Assembly: GCA_030669445.1 (NCBI GenBank)
Contig: DAOVDP010000005.1
Location: 1 to 18,906, forward strand
Origin: Candidatus Latescibacterota bacterium
GTDB lineage: Bacteria > Latescibacterota > MVCY01
DNA: 18,906 nucleotides
Direction of reading: 5' to 3'
This document shows positions 14,801-18,906 of this stretch, piece by piece (the first letter of the stretch is position 1; every line of letters begins with the position of its first letter). Made by a program: the position numbers and the translations under genes. The notes under the pieces were generated by a model. That model worked only from the letters and a program-made list of their open reading frames with translations, ran no database searches and was not told the DNA's origin.

Positions 14801-17490
14801 ATTACTACAGTTATCCAGTCGATCTTTCTACCGATGGGCTAGTTGGTGGAAGTCCCGGTCAATTTCTGATCCAGGGCACTGAATCTGACGGCTGGAGATT
14901 GCTCCAGATTCCCCTCTGGCGAACCGGCTTGCACTCTAAGGTGGGATGCCCTGACTCTACTCAGATTGAATTCGTTAGGCTATGGGTAGTTGGTACCGAT
15001 ATGGAGACGACTATCCAGATTGTTTCAATAGATATTGTGGGAAATGATTGGCAGGAACTGCCCGTCGGCCCTGAGGAAGGGTTAGAGATAATGGTGAAGA
15101 ATACCCAGGAAAACGCCGATTACACCTCGCCTCCGGGAGTGAAAGAGGAAAAAGATCCCTTGACTGGAGTCCTTCGGAAAGAGCAGGCGTTGGTGCTCAA
15201 ATTTACCGAACTGGGATCTGGCAATCAAGCTGCTGTTTATCGAACTCTCTTTCAGAAACAGGATTACACCAACTATGAGAAAATGAACGTGTTTGTCCAT
15301 GGAGACCAGAGCGAAGCTGATTTTTTCATCCGGTTCGGTACCGATGAGAATAACTACTACCAGGTCTTGACTTCCACCCAGTCGGGCTGGAACGACGTTA
15401 ACATTGATTTGGTGAAGATTACCCAGTTGAAAGGAGGTGGGGCGGATTCGACCAGGGCCGCACAGATGGGATATTCCTTGAAGGGGAACCCCTCGTTGTC
15501 CTCTGTTAACAGATTTGAACTGGGGATTACTAACCCCGGAATCGCTCCGATCTCCGGCGAAATCTGGGTGGATGAACTTCGGCTGACCCAAGCCAGAAAT
15601 AAGAGAGGAATTGCCGGGCGTTTAGGTGTGGATGCTAAGTTCGCAGATATTTTGAGCTTAAGTGGTAACTATTCTAAGAAAGACAGTGAGTTTCATGGGT
15701 TGAGGGAAAAGATCGGGTCGGGCAGCGACAACATCTCCCAGAATCTGCGGGCTGATTTAAAACTGGATAAGTTGTTCCCTGTCGGTTGGGGAGTGTCGAT
15801 TCCGACCGGTTTTTCCTGGCAGAAAACTCTGTCTCGTCCGAGACTTAAACCCTTCTCCGATGTGGTGTTGAGCGATCCAGATAGAGAGAGGACACAGAGT
15901 GAGAGAAGGACCCTTACCGTTTCTTTCCGTAAACAGAAAACTGCTGCTAACCCCTTCGTTTGCTGGACACTGGATCGGATGAGTGGCAATTTCTCGTTTA
16001 ATGAACAGCGAGGCAGGTCTCCTCAGGCCCCTGAAAGCAGTAACTGGTCTTATCGGGGAGCCTTCAGCTACGACCTTTCGCCCCGGGGCAAAAAATCCCT
16101 CTCCATTCTGAAAAGAAAACTCTACTATTTGCCTACTAAATTCACATTTTCAGCTACAGCGGACAATTCCGGTTCTCGTTCCCAAAATCAATACGGAGCT
16201 TGGACAAGGAAACATAACTTCACTTTGGATCAGAGTTGGAACCTAAACTGGGGTCTATTGGAAGGTTTCTCATGGGAATATGCTCTGAAGACCAAGAGAG
16301 ATCTCCGCACCAATGTGGATTTAAGCTTATCGAATTTGCGATTAGGAGAGGAGTCACATCGGGATCAAACAATTTCTCTCAATTTTCGTCCTGGTGGACC
16401 GGGTTGGTTACGGCAGGACTATTCCTATCAGGCCACTTACACTGAGGAAAGCTGCTCTCGGTTCCAAGCTGCGGAACGAAGGGGAAGGGATGCCCAGGTC
16501 AAAGGTACACTTTCTGCCAGATTGACCTTACAATTGCCACAATTGCTGAATTCTTTGAAAATGAAGGGAATCGGCAAGAAGATCCAACCCCTCAGTGGGT
16601 CATATTCTCACAGCAACAGTGGCAAAGATTTCGGTCTTTTGAGACGTCCCCATCTGGGCTATCAGTTAGGGATCTCCTCCAAGCCGAGGGCGGAGAGCGA
16701 TCCTTCAGTTAGCCAGCGAAATAGCAGTTCTTCTTCCCGTAAGGCAGAGATTAGCACCGGGATAAAGCTTCTCTCTCGTCTTAACCTTAAGGCAAAATGT
16801 GGATACGACTATTCTGTCAATACGACTTCCAGCAGCTCTATCAGCAACCGTACTCTTGCTTTGCCGGGGGTTACTCTCAAGTGGGATGGTTTGCAGAGAT
16901 TACCTTTTCTTAACAGCTTGGTTAAAAACTCAGATCTAAATTTCAGTTACCAACGGGAAGTTCACAAGAAAGGGGCTCCGGAGCTTCGGGGAGAGGATCT
17001 TCTCTCCAGCTCACAGAAGAACAAATTTAGTCCTCTTTTGGGTTGGGTTGCGACCTGGAACAACGACCTCAGGTCTACCTTGAATTTCAGCACCAGTTCT
17101 TCCTCAGGCACCGATTTTAGAAACGGGCGGGTCAGTGGGACCAGTAACGCAAAAACTTCCGATTTGACGCTTTCTTTCAGCTATTCGCTCAGTGCCCAGC
17201 GAGGAATTAGGCTTCCCTTCTGGGGGAGACTTCAGTTGAAAAGTAATCTGGACTTAGCTTCTACGTTTGCTTTAAAAAACAATTACAGAGAGATAGGACT
17301 CGGACTACAGCCTCCTATGCCTCAACAGGACGAGCGAACTTGGTCGGTGAGTTCAAAGATGAGCTATCAGTTCAGCCGCAAGTTCACCGGCGGGGCGAAG
17401 GTGGCAGTCTCAGATCGAAAGGACAAGCTGAGGAACACCACTCGCAAGGTGCGAGAGTTGGGGTTCTGGGGAGAGATAAGATTTGACTAA
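11869..17490 (+). CDS. sprA: SprA-family outer-membrane protein (type IX secretion translocon-like)
   Basis: Large exported protein, 1873 aa. In Bacteroidetes SprA (Sov) is the outer-membrane beta-barrel translocon of the type IX secretion system, about 2400 aa. Seen here: a signal peptide (basic RWAK, hydrophobic core about 13-31, likely cleavage after Ala32); a SprA N-terminal-type domain (PVKFPKAIGDLIGQG about 138; YDGDEDRITQEIEAGN about 230, then LFGIRAKEKLGPLDLTIIASQ); IDIYIDDN; FIDDFEAS about 750; an Asp/Asn-rich segment (about 885-984) with DTGLDGLFDQDE; WVDELRLTQ about 1232; and a Ser/aromatic, alternating beta-rich C-terminal third ending in WGEIRFD. These motifs match SprA from memory of the family. 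Start is TTG 11869 with AAGGA eight nt upstream; an in-frame TGA at 11824 and no ATG or GTG between make it the only credible start. Divergent from lptFG and followed by comEA after 34 nt. Family membership is strong; secretion function in this organism is inference. Confidence 0.87.
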   Translation: MGKVFVPHRWAKTILFVWISACLVLSPAFLWAKGLFFEQRENAYTAYRYHSLGFSPPILDDIGLLRTKVTVEAGVRKVKIRKVLADRQYEPSFFVDIDHFMQDRLGEGFYSGWQESRRDKRTSGQQRDREFPSLEIEIPVKFPKAIGDLIGQGSSLKVTGSRRISISGRSEWTEGLAVTSTFRPSKFPALNMEQRSRLRIEGTVGERIHIQMDQDSERETNLESSIKIRYDGDEDRITQEIEAGNTMLSLPGTQFVGYSAQHKGLFGIRAKEKLGPLDLTIIASQEKGATHRKTFRGLAKESSKEIRDYQYLRRIYFFFDSFYLNQFKNNRDQYGVVSFDPAYKIEDIDIYIDDNKSNNDIEMQAIPGRAIYLESATEGVADSVRGWFHLLDPTEYFVDRNLGYVVLNSAVADEYVLAVAYRTANGTTHGDIDYRPGETEDITLKLIKTRRQRSEDPSWQYEWRNVYNLGTRDISPEGFELKIYKDVAGAQPEDSQDGIPYLRIFGLDKHGEQLDSPPDGLIDLDEAIINRQRGELIFPDLEPFNPSPASPLKVKIPQIYQSRDQQTLKEASRYFIEVKYRSRQTKFNLGQFGIIEGTERVILNQKTLTRGVDYQINYYTGDITFYTDEVLNPAADLVIDYEYKPFFMPQRKTLLGLRGERKFWGQSSAGMTLLYNSETAVEKRVKVGGEPTRTVLWDSNFDLRFTPGVMTQAVNLLPLVRTDATSSFNLTGEIAVNLPNQNTLGEAFIDDFEASVNRVSLSILRSLWTISSAPAGADEDNRGRLIWYNPEKVPVQQIWPGRQVSARESEVHVLNLGFIPQRSRGYHLLESAPRSDCWAGIMRALRGGAKDFSRDKLLEIWVKGQQGILNIELGSISEDVIQNGQLDTEDRMRYGQRNGILDEDEDTGLDGLFDQDEPGYDPQINPDPNGDDWNYDYYKDRHNYSRINGTEGNRADGERQRPDTEDINNNGYLDLDNDYYSYPVDLSTDGLVGGSPGQFLIQGTESDGWRLLQIPLWRTGLHSKVGCPDSTQIEFVRLWVVGTDMETTIQIVSIDIVGNDWQELPVGPEEGLEIMVKNTQENADYTSPPGVKEEKDPLTGVLRKEQALVLKFTELGSGNQAAVYRTLFQKQDYTNYEKMNVFVHGDQSEADFFIRFGTDENNYYQVLTSTQSGWNDVNIDLVKITQLKGGGADSTRAAQMGYSLKGNPSLSSVNRFELGITNPGIAPISGEIWVDELRLTQARNKRGIAGRLGVDAKFADILSLSGNYSKKDSEFHGLREKIGSGSDNISQNLRADLKLDKLFPVGWGVSIPTGFSWQKTLSRPRLKPFSDVVLSDPDRERTQSERRTLTVSFRKQKTAANPFVCWTLDRMSGNFSFNEQRGRSPQAPESSNWSYRGAFSYDLSPRGKKSLSILKRKLYYLPTKFTFSATADNSGSRSQNQYGAWTRKHNFTLDQSWNLNWGLLEGFSWEYALKTKRDLRTNVDLSLSNLRLGEESHRDQTISLNFRPGGPGWLRQDYSYQATYTEESCSRFQAAERRGRDAQVKGTLSARLTLQLPQLLNSLKMKGIGKKIQPLSGSYSHSNSGKDFGLLRRPHLGYQLGISSKPRAESDPSVSQRNSSSSSRKAEISTGIKLLSRLNLKAKCGYDYSVNTTSSSSISNRTLALPGVTLKWDGLQRLPFLNSLVKNSDLNFSYQREVHKKGAPELRGEDLLSSSQKNKFSPLLGWVATWNNDLRSTLNFSTSSSSGTDFRNGRVSGTSNAKTSDLTLSFSYSLSAQRGIRLPFWGRLQLKSNLDLASTFALKNNYREIGLGLQPPMPQQDERTWSVSSKMSYQFSRKFTGGAKVAVSDRKDKLRNTTRKVRELGFWGEIRFD

Positions 17491-17524
17491 GAAGTGAACA
17501 GAAATCAAAGAAGAAAGGCGTGAG

Positions 17525-17899
17525 GTGTTTTCTTTAACCAAGAAAGAGCAGATTGCTGTCTGTTTTTTGGTGTTCTGTTTGTTAGTGGGAGGGGTTATTT
17601 CCCTTTGGAAGTACCATAGTCCTGGGAAGTTTGCTGATCTGAGAGTTGTCCCGGGCAATCCTCCTTCACCGGATTCACTGGCCTACTGTTCGGCAGAGAA
17701 GTTGGACATCAACTCTGCCACGGTACAGCAATTGACCTCCTTGCCTGGGATTGGTCCCAAGATAGCCCAGCGTATCATCCAGTGGAGAGAAGAGAATGGG
17801 GTTTTTCAGACGGTGGCAGACCTTAAGAGGGTGAAAGGAATAGGTGCTAAGAACCTTGAAAAATTGATTCCCTCAATCGAGGTACAGCAGAGAAAATGA
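17525..17899 (+). CDS. ComEA-type helix-hairpin-helix protein, membrane-anchored
   Basis: A 124-aa protein with one N-terminal membrane span (about residues 8-27, IAVCFLVFCLLVGGVISLW), a linker of about 30 residues, and a ComEA-type tandem helix-hairpin-helix domain. The domain reads LDINSATVQQLTSLPGIGPK (about 59-78) followed by a second hairpin (DLKRVKGIGAKNLEKLIP). ComEA proteins bind double-stranded DNA at the cell surface or in the periplasm during uptake in competent bacteria; the same fold occurs in proteins with no proven competence role. Start is GTG 17525, with AAGG six nt upstream. It follows the sprA-like gene by 34 nt and precedes the 115-aa gene by 16 nt, so probably cotranscribed. 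No comEC or pilus genes are in view, so a role in DNA uptake is only suggested. Confidence 0.88.
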   Translation: MFSLTKKEQIAVCFLVFCLLVGGVISLWKYHSPGKFADLRVVPGNPPSPDSLAYCSAEKLDINSATVQQLTSLPGIGPKIAQRIIQWREENGVFQTVADLKRVKGIGAKNLEKLIPSIEVQQRK

Positions 17900-17915
17900 A
17901 CAAAGGAGTGTTCAG

Positions 17916-18263
17916 ATGCTAAACTGGTCAGCAGTGCGAAAACTTCTAATTGCTATTTTGGCGCTTGTTTTAGTGGCGATTATTGTTGTCCCTGGATACA
18001 AGACAAAAAAACAGAGTGAGATCCAGCAGGTTTGTCGATCACGATTAGAGCAGATCGCGAAAGCGCAGGAGAAATGTTTTGCTCAATACGGAAGATATGT
18101 ATCTGGGCTGACAGAAATTTCCGGAGATAGCTTGAACTTCACCTGTCCTTTGAACGATTCTCGTTTTATTCTGGATACGCCGGATTCTACTCATTATAAA
18201 CTTTTCTGCCCCAATAAGCACGGATGGATTAGCGAGAAAAGGGCAAGCTGGAAACAGGAGTGA
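17916..18263 (+). CDS. Hypothetical single-span membrane protein
   Basis: I do not recognise this 115-aa protein. It has a short N-terminus (MLNWSAVRKLL), one membrane span (about 9-28, LLIAILALVLVAIIVVPGY), and then a charged, probably periplasmic domain. After the span comes an amphipathic helix (SEIQQVCRSRLEQIAKAQEK), then FAQYGRYVSGLTEI, and a small domain with Cys residues (TCPLNDSRF, FCPNKHGW). The overall plan of a hydrophobic helix continuing into a helix with QYGRY and then a small C-terminal domain recalls type IV pilin-like or pseudopilin proteins, but the prepilin peptidase site (G/F-T-L-I-E) is absent, so it should not be called a pilin. ATG 17916 with AAGGAG (17903-17908) seven nt upstream. 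It lies between comEA-like and rsmD on the same strand and is probably cotranscribed with them. Confidence 0.75.
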   Translation: MLNWSAVRKLLIAILALVLVAIIVVPGYKTKKQSEIQQVCRSRLEQIAKAQEKCFAQYGRYVSGLTEISGDSLNFTCPLNDSRFILDTPDSTHYKLFCPNKHGWISEKRASWKQE

Positions 18264-18365
18264 TAATTGCAGAAATCAGATTTTTTCTACCGCATACCTT
18301 GGGTTTTCAGTTCTGTTCACCCCCCGGGATGGTAGGTGCGGATATCCGTTTGGGGAGGGCTAATC
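18264..18365. other. Spacer before rsmD
   Basis: About 100 nt without coding potential. It contains a C-run (about 18320-18325) and the Shine-Dalgarno of rsmD. No promoter or terminator is clear, so rsmD may be read through from the sprA-comEA transcript or have its own unrecognised promoter. Confidence 0.35.
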
Positions 18366-18906
18366 ATGAGGGTAGTTGCCGGAGAAGCTAAAGGGCGTAT
18401 TCTTAAATCTCCCAGAGGCTTGAAGACTCGGCCTGCGACTAACAAAATAAAGGAGGCTATTTTTGATATCCTTGGTCCCAGAACCAAGGATGCTTATGTA
18501 TTGGACCTTTTCGCTGGATCGGGTAGTCTGGGCATCGAGGCCTTAAGCAGAGGGGCTCGAGAGACAATTTTCGTTGATGTTAGCCCACAGGCTACAGATA
18601 GCATCGAGAAGAACCTCAAGACACTCCGATGGAAGCGCAGAGCCAAAGTCCTCTGCGTCAAGTCCGGTGCGGCGATAAAAAAACTGGCGGACAGGGAACA
18701 GAGATTCGACATCATCTTTTCTGATCCCCCTTACAGTCAGCGAATATCAACCCAGATATTGGAAGAACTCTCCACTTCGGATATGCTGGCAGTGGAAGGA
18801 GTGGTGGTGACCAGGTTCAGGAGAGACGAACAGGTGCCCGATACTGTAGCCAGGTTCAGAGCGATTGTTAGGAAAACTTACGGAGACAGCAAGGTGGTAT
18901 TTTGGA
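18366..18906 (+). CDS. rsmD: 16S rRNA (guanine(966)-N2)-methyltransferase, partial
   Basis: Only the first 180 codons are present; the gene runs off the window end with no stop. RsmD methylates the N2 of G966 in 16S rRNA using S-adenosylmethionine. The sequence shows the family N-terminus (RVVAGEAKGRIL), the RPATNKIKEAIFDIL segment, SAM-binding motif I VLDLFAGSGSLGIEAL (about 45-60), the acidic FVDVS, and the catalytic DPPY in FSDPPY (about 118-123). Typical family length is about 185 aa, so almost all of the protein is here. Start is ATG 18366 with GGGAGGG (18353-18359) six nt upstream. In many bacteria the next gene is coaD; it would be just beyond the window. Confidence 0.92.
   Translation, partial: MRVVAGEAKGRILKSPRGLKTRPATNKIKEAIFDILGPRTKDAYVLDLFAGSGSLGIEALSRGARETIFVDVSPQATDSIEKNLKTLRWKRRAKVLCVKSGAAIKKLADREQRFDIIFSDPPYSQRISTQILEELSTSDMLAVEGVVVTRFRRDEQVPDTVARFRAIVRKTYGDSKVVFW

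Noticed and set aside
15082..15591. Open frame of 169 codons on the minus strand inside the sprA-like gene
   Set aside because: Antisense to conserved SprA sequence, no Shine-Dalgarno or domain seen.

Overview
The window looks like a chromosomal piece of an uncultured diderm (Gram-negative-type) bacterium. An LptF/LptG pair implies an outer membrane with lipopolysaccharide. A long SprA-family protein points to the Fibrobacteres-Chlorobi-Bacteroidetes (FCB) superphylum or a candidate phylum near it (Zixibacteria, KSB1, Cloacimonadota and similar lineages are possibilities). I cannot place it more precisely from sequence alone. No phage, IS element, CRISPR array, rRNA or tRNA is visible. Most of the window is ordinary core genome, densely packed, with three degenerate inverted-repeat elements between or at the ends of genes.

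Layout, left to right. Positions 1-195 hold no gene. A good sigma-70-type promoter at 196-224 drives valS (254-2932, +), valyl-tRNA synthetase. After a repeat element (2903-2998) come ptsH (HPr) and ptsI (enzyme I), which overlap by 11 nt. ptsI in turn overlaps a sugar-phosphate nucleotidylyltransferase gene by 4 nt (GTGA). Then come metK (S-adenosylmethionine synthetase), a second repeat element (7328-7437) and ahcY (S-adenosylhomocysteine hydrolase), so two steps of the activated-methyl cycle sit side by side. On the minus strand lie lptF (10063-11397) then lptG (8879-9946), the two permease subunits of the lipopolysaccharide exporter, with a third palindromic element between them.

The 471-nt region 11398-11868 separates lptF from the divergent sprA-like gene. 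It carries a candidate promoter in each direction. On the sprA side there is a leader of about 240 nt with four consecutive hairpins, one with 18 complementary pairs, and a strong Shine-Dalgarno that is not the one used by the gene. The sprA-like ORF (11869-17490, 1873 aa, TTG start) is followed closely by a ComEA-type helix-hairpin-helix protein, an unrecognised 115-aa single-span membrane protein, and the start of rsmD (16S rRNA guanine-N2 methyltransferase), which is cut by the window end.

Functionally the window mixes translation (valS, rsmD), PTS phosphotransfer (ptsHI), sugar-nucleotide synthesis, the methyl cycle (metK, ahcY) and envelope biogenesis/secretion (lptFG, sprA). The most interesting items are the SprA-type protein, the structured leader RNA in front of it, and the three repeat elements.
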